Shown one piece after another: positions 9,461 to 21,689 of a DNA stretch of 31,416 bases. Under the pieces are notes generated by a model. It had not been told where the DNA came from. It ran no database searches and was given only the letters and a program-made list of their open reading frames with translations. Position numbers and translations under genes: made by a program. The stretch is from Rhizophagus sp. LPA8_4_AMF (taxonomy: Eukaryota; Glomeromycota; Glomeromycetes; Glomerales; Glomeraceae). The stretch's first letter is position 1; each line of letters begins with the position of its first letter. The stretch is from positions 1 through 31,416 of the forward strand of contig JADRCO010000534.1 in the NCBI GenBank assembly GCA_021464525.1. The letters run 5' to 3'.

Positions 9461-11588
9461 ATGAAAAAACTCATTTTCAGAAATAAAATTGCCATAACTA
9501 TACAAAAATGTGAACCAGATAAAAGGGCAATGGTTCGTCTAAACCCCATGGAAAAATTATCAAATATTCGTACAAAACTTAAAAAACATAGTATCATCAT
9601 GATGGATATCACTTACTCTTTTGCTAGGAAAACACCTGAGATTAATAATAATAGTACTAGCAATGAGATTAGTTATTGGTTCGCCGAAATAGCACGAGAA
9701 GATGAAGAAGAACTTACTTTAAGAGAGATCTTAGAAGAAATTAATGATGATAATATTTTGTACTTGGTGAAAAATTCAAGTCCCGATTGGAAATTTTTGA
9801 ATAAACGTCGTAAACTAAGTTATGGATGTAGAATGACTTTTGACGGTATTAAGAAAGCAAATAAAAGAGCTTTTAAAATGAAATGTTGTGATTTGACTGT
9901 AATTGGAGCTGAAGGATTTAAGAAAGGAGTTATTAAATCTAAATCGGACGAAGATTGGATGATGAAAAAGAATTTATTTTTTAGTGCTGATATTAACGTA
10001 CAAAATTTTATAACATTAGGAATTTCATCCGAGAGTCTGAGACAAAATTCTATCAACAATGAAACCAAATTATCTTATCGTTATATGGAATATGGTAAAA
10101 TATCTTTAAAATTTGATAAATATTTAAAACCATCTTCAGAATTTAATAAAGCAGTAGAAGAAGCCATAGAATCCCAAGACCCTAAAAAATTTAAGATCAT
10201 CACTGAAGAATTTGGACAATTCGTTCCAACTGAGGTAATTTTGGGTGGAAGAATGTATTATGAAAGTGTGGATACATCAACAGAACAAACACAAACAAAT
10301 TCTAGGGATAATACTATAAAAGTAGGTGGTGGAAATTTTATGAACACCAAATTTGGACGTAGTTTCGATCACAAAAAAGGAAATTCAAGTTATTGTAATT
10401 TTAGTTTTGTAAGTTTAATTGGAGGAGAGCAACCTGACGGTTCTGAAGATTTTGATAAAACTTGGGTTCAATCTTTAAAAGATTATAGAAATTGGGATTG
10501 TATAGAATATCGAAATCCCGTTAGTATTTTCAGTTTATTATCTGAAACTTTACGTAAAAGAATCTTAACATCTATTGGAAAAAGAGTTCTTTATTCACAC
10601 ATTGAGGATCGTGATTATCGATTAATAGAACGTGGAGGGCAAAGAGTTTTTGAATTAAATATACCTTCAAATATAATGAATATTATTCATAATAAGGATT
10701 CTGATTGTAACTTTTTTGCAACGGTTGTCGATCAAGAAAATACAAATGATCTTTTTAATTGTCAGATACTTTGTCCATCAAATGGAAAACCAAGCGTTAT
10801 AGTTCATTGTATTCAAAAAGAGTTTAAAAGATGTAAATGTCGTTTGAAAATCGGTCTAATGGTTATCGGTTATGATACGAGTTATAATTTTATGATTTCG
10901 GATAATGATTCTAACGTTCAAATCGATGTTCTGAAAAAGAATTTTGATGATTCTTCATCATTGCAAACTATGTTCAATGGGGATTCATTAGAAAATAATA
11001 TTCCTTGTTTAGGAATTCCTGTATTAGATAAATTAGATTCTTCAAATAATTCGCTCATTATTGGACATTATTTTTTTGGCGATGCACAAGCAGCAAATGT
11101 AACTGGATATTGCACGTTCTCTTATTGTTTAAAAAATGAACGTTATGTAAATTTGCCAAACTTTAATTTTTATACACTTACTACATCGAAAACTTCATAT
11201 TCCGATGCTTTTGGAAAAACACTTATAGACCGACGAGCATTTGCTAATAATTCGTTGAAGTTTATTAGTCTGAACTTGTATTGTGCTAAAAAATTATGGA
11301 AAATCGGTAAAAGCAATAATGTTTTTTTTTTGAAACAGGATCAAAGGCAAATTACAATTTATAATATTGAATGTAAGTGTAGAAGAACTTCAAATAGAAC
11401 TTGTGATATTTGTAAAGAAATCTCAAATTTTCAAAGAAATGTTAAAAATATTGAATGTGCATTCTTCGATTCAGAAGTGAGTATACCTAATTATTTGCTA
11501 TTATTATGATTGTTAAAATTACTAACTAAAACCTTCTATATTAAAGGTACTTGAGAATGATAAAAGAAAAATTGAATCGTTCGTATGA
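9461..11588 (+). CDS. MACPF-signature module protein, paralogous to the centre of the divergent HSP70-like fusion (685 aa)
   Basis: Exon 1 is 9461-11476, intron 11477-11546 (70 nt, GTGAGT donor) and exon 2 is 11547-11588, ending EVLENDKRKIESFV. The frame is open further upstream, but the first ATG is 9461. Roughly residues 8-45 (ITIQKCEPDKRAMVRLNPME) look like a ubiquitin-like or adaptor N-terminus. EFGQFVPTEVILGG near residues 245-260 resembles the MACPF signature and aligns with EYGHLFPQRIVLG in the neighbour. SLKDYRNWDCIEY then SIFSLLSETLRKRIL is a second block conserved between the two. Cys pairs near the C-terminus (CKCRRTSNRTCDICKE) could bind zinc. The module belongs to a family expanded in arbuscular mycorrhizal fungi. 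Membrane insertion or pore formation is not shown; MACPF kinship is an inference from one motif. Confidence 0.75.
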
Positions 11589-14500
11589 AGAATTCTTCGA
11601 ATTATGTTTAACGCGATTTCTCTAGTCACGGTGATTTTGATTAGTGTATGGGTGAATTCTTATGTAATATCAGATGTACAATTTTTATATTTCATAGTAT
11701 GCTGTAAATAAATTTTTTTTTTGTTAACAAACATGTGAAGACTGTAAAACATAATAAGGCTTACGTGTTTCATAATAATCTAAATAGTATCTAAATTTGA
11801 CAAATATTTACCAAATATTTGATATTTGCTACATAATAAGTTGTACTGTAACAAATTTAACTTTTTTCTTCTTTGCGACAAGATTCAAATATTGAATTTT
11901 TTTGATTGTTGTATTCTTTTTTGCGATAACGTGCATACAAATAAGTATCTACATTGAAATTTCATTGAAATTTCCTGTTTTGTACAAGATAAGGAAAGTT
12001 CGATTTACAAAACAGGTTCGTGTAATGCAGCTGTTGGGGCATTTGATCAACTTTGTTATATGTTGCATGATTTATCAAAATTTTTTTTCTATTTTTTTTT
12101 TTCCTAGGAAAAGAAACACAATGTTGAATTTAGTGTGTAGCCTCTTAATAGCCTGTCTCAATAAAAAATAGGAAATGATAACGACCAATGGGCGGAAAGA
12201 CCTGAAAAAGCTTATATTATTTATTTTTTAATATACGCGGATTTTTTTATTATAAATGAATAAAAGACAAGCATTTATTCTTTATATACTCAACGAATAT
12301 ATTATATACGATGAATAGTGAGATTCTCACATAGTATGTTTATTAGACGCGTGTGCATTAGAAGCTTGCGTCACTTGATCGCTAATCGTTGAAGGTTATG
12401 GAAGTTACCCTCCGTCTTTGTGTAGAGGTTTGTACGCATACATCTTAATACAGGTGATAATTGATAATCAATGATACTAAAATTATTGTTTTTTTTAAGA
12501 GGAACTTTTAAGCGTAGAAGTATTAATTACTAAATATACCGCTCATCTATGATGTTAAACAAATGGTTTCGTCTATATTTTGTGGATAAATGTGAATAAA
12601 TGATGACCAAGACTACCTTAAGGAAAAATATATTACCATAGTATCGGTAAGTTATGAGTTAATTTTCATTATGCAATCTTTTTAAAATTTCGTATTGAAA
12701 TATGATACTTTATTAACTACAAACCCTTTAAATATACATTCGACCATCAGTTCAATGCGCCTGTGATTTTACCAGATAATACTGTTTTTGGGAGTTTAAT
12801 TATGAAGACTATGAGAAGCCTAAACTTCTCGAAGGATTGAATAGATTAAAATTAAATCACTATTACCCTTCCGACTTTACTCTATGTTGTTACTCAGCAA
12901 GTTAAATCATCATTCAAACGAGATTAGGGATGCATACTTGGTATTTATTTATTTATTTTTTTTTTTTATCAATTCAACCGATTAGAGATTCTAACGTAAA
13001 TCCGTCAACAGGGTGCCCTAATCACTTTGGAGGTTTGCTTGGGAATTTGATGGTCTTGGTAATATATTACCTGAAAAATGATCTTTTGATTTACGGAAAC
13101 ATTTTTACCGTAAATCTTTTGAAATTAAAAGATGGTTCACGATGTTTACGCGACTTAAAAATACCAACATATGATTATATATTGAGTTGATCGTTTACAT
13201 AACCTGAACTTAACTTGATTATGGATGAACTTGAATTTACGTAATGGCGCTATTATAATTTTACTTGTATCTATCGGCATCTTTGATTAATTTAATGCGT
13301 TTCCCTTAGTTGGAGGTTCTTTTGGAAGCGATCAATGGTAGGTTCTAATCAAGTCCATATTTCTTTGCAACAATACTATAATACTTTCTTTAACATTTTA
13401 TTCTTAAATCATTTTTTAGGTTCATCATCATCATCTTTTTCGTAATCAGGGTTATCGCAAAATTTATCTCTTTTTTATTCATAAATGAAGGTTTCTTTAA
13501 ATTGGGTCAAATATTAGTCAAATTAACAAGGAATTTACAAAACAAATCTTAAAATGGAATCTCGTTTGAGTTGCTCAATTAGCGAGAAACCATAAATGTA
13601 GTCACGATCAAACCCTAATTAGCAGTTGGTGAAATGGATAATTTAAAATTTTTTAAAAGAATTATCAATTTATGTAGTAAAATCAAATTTCTATGAAATA
13701 GAAGTATTTATATTTTAAGTTATGCGTACAAAGTTAATATAATTTTATCATGTTAAAAAATAAAAATATTGACCTTAATCAAAAGATCAATTCATCACGT
13801 TAAATAAATCAGCCAAAGATATTTGACTTAAAAATATTGTTAATTAAAACCTTTCCAATCTATTCAATTTTTCATTTCTTCGACTTGAGTGTGCGGTAGC
13901 CATTAATTATTTGTGCAATCCAATTTTAATGAATTTTTGTTGGAACTACTTCACTCGATTCACTACTAATCTAGGTTGTTGACCTATATAGGTATAGGGA
14001 AGACTCGCTTAGTTCCGAACCGATACTATTGAAAAAATGTGTTGGCAGAGTCAAAAAACCGGTTCGGTTCCATAATCGGTTTTTTCACTTCGGCCAGATC
14101 CGAGTCAAAATTTCAAAATCGATTTGGAGCCGATGTACCAAACCGAATGGAACGAACCGACTCATGTCGCTCAGCTCGAACTTTTTCCATCTCTACTTCA
14201 ATATTTGCAAAAAAACTCCAATGCAATTTTAATCATCGGCATATACTTTAAAAACCGAATTCCATTAATGATAATGACGCGAAAAGTAACCAGATAAAAT
14301 CACACTGTAGTTATAAAATCTAATATCACCATTAAAAAAGTTTGAATATGACTCTTAATATTCTTTACATATCATAAATATGTGTTTATTTCGCGTGAAA
14401 ATTTATACAAAGAAAAAAAATCGACATTTTAACGACTTGATTATGTTGACCGATCATGAACTTGTAACCGATTTTGTTCGTTGGCTTTAAGAATTTTTTT

Positions 14501-15343
14501 TGTTTATTACTTTACCAACAAGTCCTGCTTTTTATTCAGAAGAAAAAAAAATTTTTTTAATTAATAAACAAATGATAATTTTTTCAAAAGGTATGAGATT
14601 TAAAAGAATTAAAATTTTAAAAAAAAATCAATTTGGGATTAATAAATTTATAAAATATGGAAGATCTTTATATTGTGAATTAGTGGTACAATCAAAATCA
14701 AAAAAAAGAATTTTCTTCATATTATGCATTGGGAATTTTCTAGAGTTTTCTGAAATATCAATTCTTATATGGATCTAAATTATCGTAATTTTCGTTGCAA
14801 TCGTGCTTATAATGTTGACTAAGCAGGATGAAATTATACCGCTTATTTTAACTGTCATACTGCGGATTTATGAAGTGAAATATATATGAAATATTTTACT
14901 TTAGAATGATGCTGAATGAAACGCGTTCAAGTGATATTCAAATCTAAAAAAAGTCAGATGAAAATGTATGATCTCACAAATAAAATCTTCATAAAAAAAA
15001 GTTACGATGGGATTACGGATAGTAGAAAAAACGATGATAACTAGACCAATAATGGTATTCCTCATTTACCTGAATAGATTGATTTGATTAAGTGTAACAA
15101 CAAAATTTCGTGAGAATAAATCATTCTCCTAATTAAGATTAATTTATGATAAAAAACGTCATTTTCACGAACCAAATTGGTTTTCACTGATGTAAAATTT
15201 TTGTCAAAAAAAAAGCTCAATAAATACCATCTTTACCTTTTAAAAAAAATTTTATCTTCAATTGATAATTATATTTCTTTAAATTTATTTTTCCTTTTTT
15301 TTCTTTGGATAAATAAAATTTTTGAATTTCGTATTGGAACGGC
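11589..15343. other. Gene-free interval of 3.7 kb with decayed sequence
   Basis: The first 150 bp are probable 3' UTR of the preceding gene, with an AATAAA near 11707. Short open frames at 11902-12171, 12930-13190 and 14500-14778 have no recognisable motif and biased low-complexity composition, and I do not call them genes. A short in-frame stretch at 12712-12840 contains FDHQFNAPVILPDNTVFG, faintly like an FNIP-type repeat. A GAACC/CGGTT-rich repeat lies at about 14005-14180. Confidence 0.6.
14005..14180. repeat. CCGAACCGA-rich dispersed repeat
   Basis: GTTCCGAACCGATAC, AACCGGTTCGGTTCC, AATCGGTTTTTT and GGAACGAACCGACTC recur in both orientations within 170 bp and include GAGTC words, in otherwise AT-rich DNA. 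The composition and internal inversions suggest a decayed foldback or MITE-type element. The overlapping short open frames here are by-products of this sequence. Confidence 0.45.
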
Positions 15344-17457
15344 ATGACTTTAGATATATATAACAAAAACATCACGAATAATTTTAAAAAATCCAAAAGA
15401 ATTCAAGATCCTATTCATGTAATATATATATTTTATTTTTCCAATTTCAAATTTTGAAGTAACTTGAAAATTAATTTTATAAATAGGGATTGATGGAGCT
15501 TGAAGATTGGATAATTAAATTTATTGATACCGAACATTTCCAAAGATTACGTAATATAAAACAACTAGGAACCACCTATTATGTTTATCCTGGTGCTAGC
15601 CACAATAGATTTGAGCATTGTTTGGGTAACGAATTTAGATCATACATCTAATAAAATTGTAAGATTATCTAATCTATAATGTTCATTAGGCGTAGCACAT
15701 CTTTCTCGCTCGTTGGTGAAAAGGATCCAGGAGACGCAACCTGAACTGGACCATGATGAAAATGGTTTAAAATGTGTGACATTAGCCGCATTATGTCATG
15801 ATCTTGGTATATAAAATGTCTACTTAATATTTTCTTGATCAAAAATTTCCTAAATTTTCTATTATTATTAAAATTTATAGGACATGGGCCGTTTAGTCAT
15901 CTTTTTGAAAGTGAATTTATATCACAAAAAAGGTTTAGTGTGTATATATGTAGTGTTTTTAAGTCATAAATTATTTTATAATTTACTCATTGACGCGTAT
16001 AATTTTCTTATTATTAAAAAGGCCTGAAGAAAATTGGACTCATGAAGAAGGTTCCAAAATGATGTTTGAACATCTTTTAAACAATCACGCTGATTTAATA
16101 AGCGATTTAGATACGGAAGACATTAAATTTATTGAAAATTTAATCGCCGGGGATCGGTAAATTTATTATTAGTATGTAATAAAAAAAATATTTAATAAAT
16201 TTATTATTTTTAATGATGTTTATTCCATATTTAGTACGCATCGATCTCCATATCTATTTGATATAGTAGCTAATAAACGTAATTCAATCGATGTCGATAA
16301 ATTTGATTATTTGGCACGCGATTGTCACTATCTTGGAATGAGATCTGATTTCGATTTCTCAAGACTCATGAAATTTTCGCGCGTTATTGATGATCAAATT
16401 ACATACTATTTTAAGGAAAGCTATAATATTTACGAATTGTTTCATACACGATATTCTTTACATAAGAAAGCTTATAATCATCGTGTTTGTAAGTAGAATT
16501 CAATTAATTTAATTTCGAAGCTAATGTAATGTTTACTCATGTACGTATTAAATTAGGTAAAGCGATAGATTATATGATACGTGATGCTTTTTTAGAGGCG
16601 GATTCAACTCTCAAAATATCTGACAGTATCTTTGATGCAAATGAATTTTTGAAGATGGATGATACAATCTTAAATAGAATCGAATATTCGGACGATCCGG
16701 TAAGTTACATTATATTATTTATTATATTACTTATTATATACAAAGTATAGTATTGATTGTTGTTGTAAATTTATTTTAGAGTTTGAAAAAATCAAAAGAT
16801 ATTATTAAACGCATTCGAAATAGAGACCTTTATAAATTTGTTGATGGGTTTTTAGTTCCTAATGATCTGAAAGATAAACTGACCGAGGTAAAAAAAAATT
16901 ATTATCAATATAATAAATAATGAGTTCTAATTTAATAAATTTTCTTTAATCATAGAAAGAAATAAATGAAGAAAAAATTATAGCTTATCAGAATAATGAC
17001 GGACTTAAAGTAGATGATGTAATCGTAAATCGACTTGTATTAAATTATGGCATGAAAAATGAAAACCCAGTCGACCATGTTAGTTTTTATGATAAAAATT
17101 TACCGAATAAAGGTCAATATACGCATATTACTTGTATGTTTATTTATTTATTTATTACGTTGTTCCATATTTATTCTTTACGTATTTATAGTTTTCAAAT
17201 TAGAGAAATCACAAGTGAGTTACCTCGTTCCAGAAAAATTTGAAGAACTTAATATTCGAATTTTTACTAAAGATCATAAAAAAGTAAATTGATTCTAGTT
17301 TATGATATATTTGATGTACATTTAATTTTAAATTATTCACCTAAAATACTTCCTCGCATATATTTTTATTTCTTAGATTGACCCAATTAGGAATTGTTTT
17401 AAAGAATTATTGAAAGAATATATTCCAAAACCGAAAACTTATTACAATATGAATTAA
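15344..17457 (+). pseudogene. SAMHD1-like HD-domain dNTP triphosphohydrolase, one-base frameshift
   Basis: Eleven exons: 15344-15418, 15487-15625, 15689-15806, 15881-15932, 16022-16156, 16235-16488, 16557-16699, 16780-16887, 16956-17133, 17192-17283, 17377-17457; introns 58-93 nt, all GT-AG. The family hydrolyses dNTPs to nucleoside and triphosphate. Landmarks in order: [27 protein letters not shown] (first HD histidine, residue 69), LCHDLGHGPFSHLF (the HD pair), WTHEEGSKMMFEHL, VDKFDYLARDCHYLG (metal-site Asp) and NPVDHVSFYDK. All active-site residues are encoded. In exon 3, five A's at 15718-15722 stand where the family alignment needs four; the frame as written stops at TGA 15742-15744 after 89 codons. 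No alternative splice site rescues it, because the other frame has a stop just upstream. Coding length otherwise equals 457 codons plus stop. Either a recent pseudogene or an assembly error. Confidence 0.85.
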
Positions 17458-19138
17458 AAAGTCATTATGAGATGAATATAATGTTTTTTTCTAAAAAGTA
17501 CTTGAATGGAAATAATCAAGTTTAGGATGTAACTTAAAAAAAAAGCCTATATATATTTTACCTTTCAAATTTAGAAAAACTTTTTTGTAGCCATTATCGA
17601 TTATAGTAATTCGCGAAAATTTTATAATTTATATACAGTAGGTATACAGTACGTATACAGTATTTATCTTTATAAGAATATCATGTTTTTAAAAATAAAA
17701 TGGTTTACGTCGAAATTTATTATTAAATCGCGCAGTATATTAGACTTGCTGCGCCTTGATTCTAAATCATATATTATATAGTTAAATTTGAATCTTTTTC
17801 TTGACGTGAGACAATGTCAAAGAATATTGTATAAATGAATATAAATTTAAGGTTTTTCAAAGGGTGCCGCCAAACAAAAGACGGCATTGAGTTTTTAGGT
17901 GAAATAATGAAATAAAAGCTTCATGTAAAGATTGTAAAAAAAGAACTAAACAACAAAAACGAGAACAAATCACAGCCGAAGTTCAAGAAACTCTTATAAA
18001 CTCATAAAGAAAATGCAATATTACTTGATCTGCTTTCCAAGAAACTTTTATCTTTTTTCTCATTATTCGTTATTATTATAATTAATTTTATTATTATTAT
18101 TATTAAATATTGTTATTAAATAGAGATAACTGGTCTATTAGTTATTTTTTATCATATTAACATTATTTAATATATAGGTTCGAAGAAAGAGACTTATCCC
18201 TTGACATTACGATTTGGCAAGAACTTGAATACAAGCAAAAATTTCGAATGACACTCCTACTAATCTAAATAATTCATTACAACACATTATAATTTGGAAA
18301 ATAAAGTTAAAGAAGATAGAAGTATTGACAAAGATAGAAAATGTCAATGAAATAGAAACATTGATAATGATTGTAAAGTGTGTTGCGAAACTATGAAAAT
18401 TAAGTTCAAGGCAATATTAGACGAAGTGTTAACTAAAACTAATATAATAAATAATTTATTATTTAGACAATCCTGTTAATTTGTTTCAAAGAAAAAATGG
18501 TTAGAAAAATATTGCGGCTAATTTATTGAGAAAATGATCTGTGGAATATGAACGCCGCCAGATCAGGAGAGATAAGACTAAAAATTACATTTCGGAAATA
18601 ATAAAAAATGCATGTGTAATAGAAAATTATATTTATAATTAGATATATATAGGTGTAACATTCAAAAAATGGGTGTAACAAATAAGAAGTAAAATTCCGT
18701 CTGCGCCTTCCTTAATAATTCCTAATTTAAGATTGCCCTGTATAATTGTGGAATTCCCCTGAATAATAAAATTCGTGTGTAGCAAGGGACGCTTTGAATA
18801 ATCAGTCCGCCTTTTTTCATAAAAATGGCAAAAAAAGGAAATTAAATGAGACTTAGTATGGCGTACATGGTAAATCTTTTTTTATGACTAAAATAGTTAG
18901 GCTTTTTGTCTTTAAGCTATTGTTTTGGACCCAATCAAAATATATGTTATGATGTTTTATTGTTTACGGTCCAGACCGACACATCCGAGTTCTAAAATAT
19001 AAAATAGTTAAATATATGAATTGTTCGTTATTTTAACTAAAAGAGGAAAAGTTATTCTCATTTATGCTTTGTTATATAATAAATGTCTAGTATTTAATAA
19101 TATGCGAAGAAAGTATTTTTTATTTACCTTCTTGAAAT
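17458..19138. other. Gene-free interval with weak decayed coding traces
   Basis: Around 17910-18000 a lysine-rich stretch (ASCKDCKKRTKQQKRE) can be read on the plus strand but is soon stopped. A threefold GTATACAGTA-like run lies near 17633-17661. Nothing else is recognisable, and 18180-18600 contains only short open frames. Confidence 0.55.
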
Positions 19139-21021
19139 ATGGCCAAAGGTATCGAAAAATCAAATGAATCCTGTCATGATAGATCTTATTATGAAACAGC
19201 CCTATGTGATGAAGAATTTGGCCCTTGTAATAAATGTAGAAAACCAAAAACTGAAGATGATTGGTGTCAAAGTTGTTGTTCAGAACAATTTGAACTATAT
19301 GAGTGGACAAGTGGGAATGAAAGTATAGATAAATTTATTAAAAAAGCTCAATCAAAAGCGAGAAATCATTGGGAAGTTATAGAATGGATTCCCCATATGA
19401 GATTAATAAATGTAAAATATCTCACAAAAGGTGGATTTAGTACTATTAACAAGGCTATTTGGTTAGATGGATATATACTTCGTTGGAATGATAGCAAAAA
19501 AAATTGGGATAGATATCGTTATAAATTTAAAGAAGATTATTTAGATTATAGAAATGAAAAAAATAATATTGACTTATCTCTCAAGGAAGATGAAAAATTC
19601 GGATTTCATGTTGTTCTTAAGAGTATAAATAATATTAACGAAGGTTTTTTAAATGAGGTAGGTAATTTAGTTTTATAAAAAAAAATAGAGCTTAGACTTG
19701 AGTGAAAACGAACATAGCACCGACTGGAATAATAAAATGTCCGATCAGTACTGTTCTTTGAATCAAAAATTCGCTCGAGTGCGAGTTTGACTCAAATTAA
19801 CTTGAGTTCGAGTACGAGTCTAAGCTCTATAGGGGGAACGTCTAAAATTATCACTTTACATAATGCTCGGTCAAACATCTGTCTAAATCATGCAATTTAC
19901 TCCACTTTAGATAACCCTATAAAAAAGTTCATACTAACATTCTAATTTAACATATTAATATTTTAGTGGGAAAATTATTTAGAATTTTTATATTCAGCTA
20001 TAAATAATTATGCAAATTTTGTGAGAATGTTTGGGATAACCCAAGATCCAGAGACAAAAGTTTATATGGTCGTATTAGAAGAAATGAAAAAAGGGAGTTT
20101 AAGGGATAATTTATTAATAAAAAAATATAATCCAAATGATAAATATCATAATTTATATGAAATAGCGTGTTCACTTTCAGCTTTATCCAAGCCTAGTATG
20201 ACTCATGGAGATTTACATAACGGAAACTTGCTCTTAAAAAATGAATTCCATATATATATAAGTGATTTTGGACAAAGTAGACAATATAATCAATCAATTA
20301 ATTCTAAGGATATTTATGGAGTAATTCCTTATATGGCACCAGAAGTGTTACGTGGAAAACCATATACAAAAGCTTCAGATATTTATAGCTTCGGTATTAT
20401 CATGTGGGAATTTACATCAGGAGTTCCAGCATTTCATGATATTCCTCATGATTTTTATCTTTCTTTACAAATATGTAAAGGACATAGACCAGAGATTATA
20501 GAAAACACAGAACCTGATTATGTAGAATTAATGAAAAGATGTTGGGATAATGATCCTAATAAAAGACCAACCGCTAAAGAATTATCAGAAAGATTTGATG
20601 TATGGTCGACAAAATATCTTATGGAAATGGACGTTAAAAAGAGGAAACCAGTACCAGGTAAAAAGTTATTTTTTGTTTGATTTTAATGAAAGTTTATATT
20701 ATATTATTTTTGATAATGAAAAAAAAAAATTTTTTTTATCATTATAGTAAACGAATCTATTAAAGAGAATCATCCATTATCCTGTTATATAAGTAGAAAA
20801 ATCGATCATTCTGCAAAATTAAATGAAATTTTAGATCAAGGAGAATTAAGTTCAAGAATCGTGATTGATGAAGGAAAAGATAATATTGGGTCAAGTGAAG
20901 ATTCAGATGAATTAGGTAAATATTCTTAATATATTCATTTTTTTATTATTATTGAACAAGTATTTAATATTTATATATACGTTTTATTATTTTAGAAGAT
21001 TTCAAAATTGAAGTTTATTAA
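19139..21021 (+). CDS. Tyrosine-kinase-like protein kinase with variant HGD catalytic loop (467 aa)
   Basis: Exons 19139-19657, 19967-20657, 20748-20915 and 20996-21021; frame is kept throughout. The N-terminus has a Cys cluster (CNKCRKPKTEDDWCQSCC, near residues 31-48), then YEWTSGNESIDKFIKKAQ and VIEWIPHMRL, the leader typical of the expanded mycorrhizal kinase family. Kinase landmarks: GGFSTINKA (glycine loop, third Gly replaced by Ser), VVLKS (ATP-binding Lys), THGDLHNGN where HRDLHxGN is usual, ISDFGQS (intact DFG), YMAPEVLRGKPY (APE) and DNDPNKRPT. The catalytic-loop Arg is thus Gly, while the catalytic Asp and Asn remain, so activity may persist without activation-loop control. The acidic tail after the kinase domain (SSEDSDELEDF) is on the last two exons. 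Intron 1 (309 nt) is unusually long because of an inserted element. Substrate unknown. Confidence 0.88.
19685..19830. mobile_element. MITE-like element inside kinase intron 1
   Basis: ATAGAGCTTAGACT at 19685-19698 is perfectly inverted at 19817-19830, bounding 146 bp. The interior is rich in GAGT, CGAG and GACTC words, including CTCGAGTGCGAGTTTGACTC. The element accounts for much of the excess length of this 309-nt intron and does not touch the splice sites. Similar GAGTC-rich sequence occurs near 3660. Confidence 0.7.
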
Positions 21022-21689
21022 CAAACTTCAGAAAAAAAATACTAGGTAGTAGGTAGATAATTTATGCGATATCAGCATGACTTATTATTACTTGAGACTA
21101 ATAATAAAATCAATGCGATCCCGCATTCTCTTAATTCTTTATAAAAGAATAACGTAAAATGTCAAAAATTTCTGAAGATAACTGGAAAATGTCCGGAAAA
21201 TGATCAAAACTGCTGTCCGGAATTTGTCAAGTTTTTCTGGACTGAAAATTTCTAAATTCTGAATACACTTTCATAGAAATATATGTTGACTTATTTTGAA
21301 TTATTCTTTACTATAAATTCATAACCCAGTCACATATCTATAATTCAGAAAAGTAAAGTAAAAACTATATCATAATTAATCGGAACAACATATCTTTCAT
21401 TATTAATCGGAGAAAAGTTACGCCTTGGTTATTAACACTTTAAAATGGTTAGCACTACTGCGGTCAATCAAAAATTACTGCTGCGGTTAATAGGAGTTGA
21501 CTACGTTCAATAGCACAATTTCATTCATGCATATCAAATATTTATATTTTAGGGGAAAATAATTGTTCAACTTTCATCTTACTTATCTGTGCTTGTTACT
21601 ACTATACTATTGTTATTATTGTTCATTTGAACACTCAAAAATAACACAATTATTGGACGCCTATATCGTTGTATATTCCATTTTAAAGT

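Noticed and set aside
14029..14251. Two overlapping plus-strand open frames
   Set aside because: They arise from the CCGAACCGA-rich repeat, overlap in two frames and have no protein-like motif.
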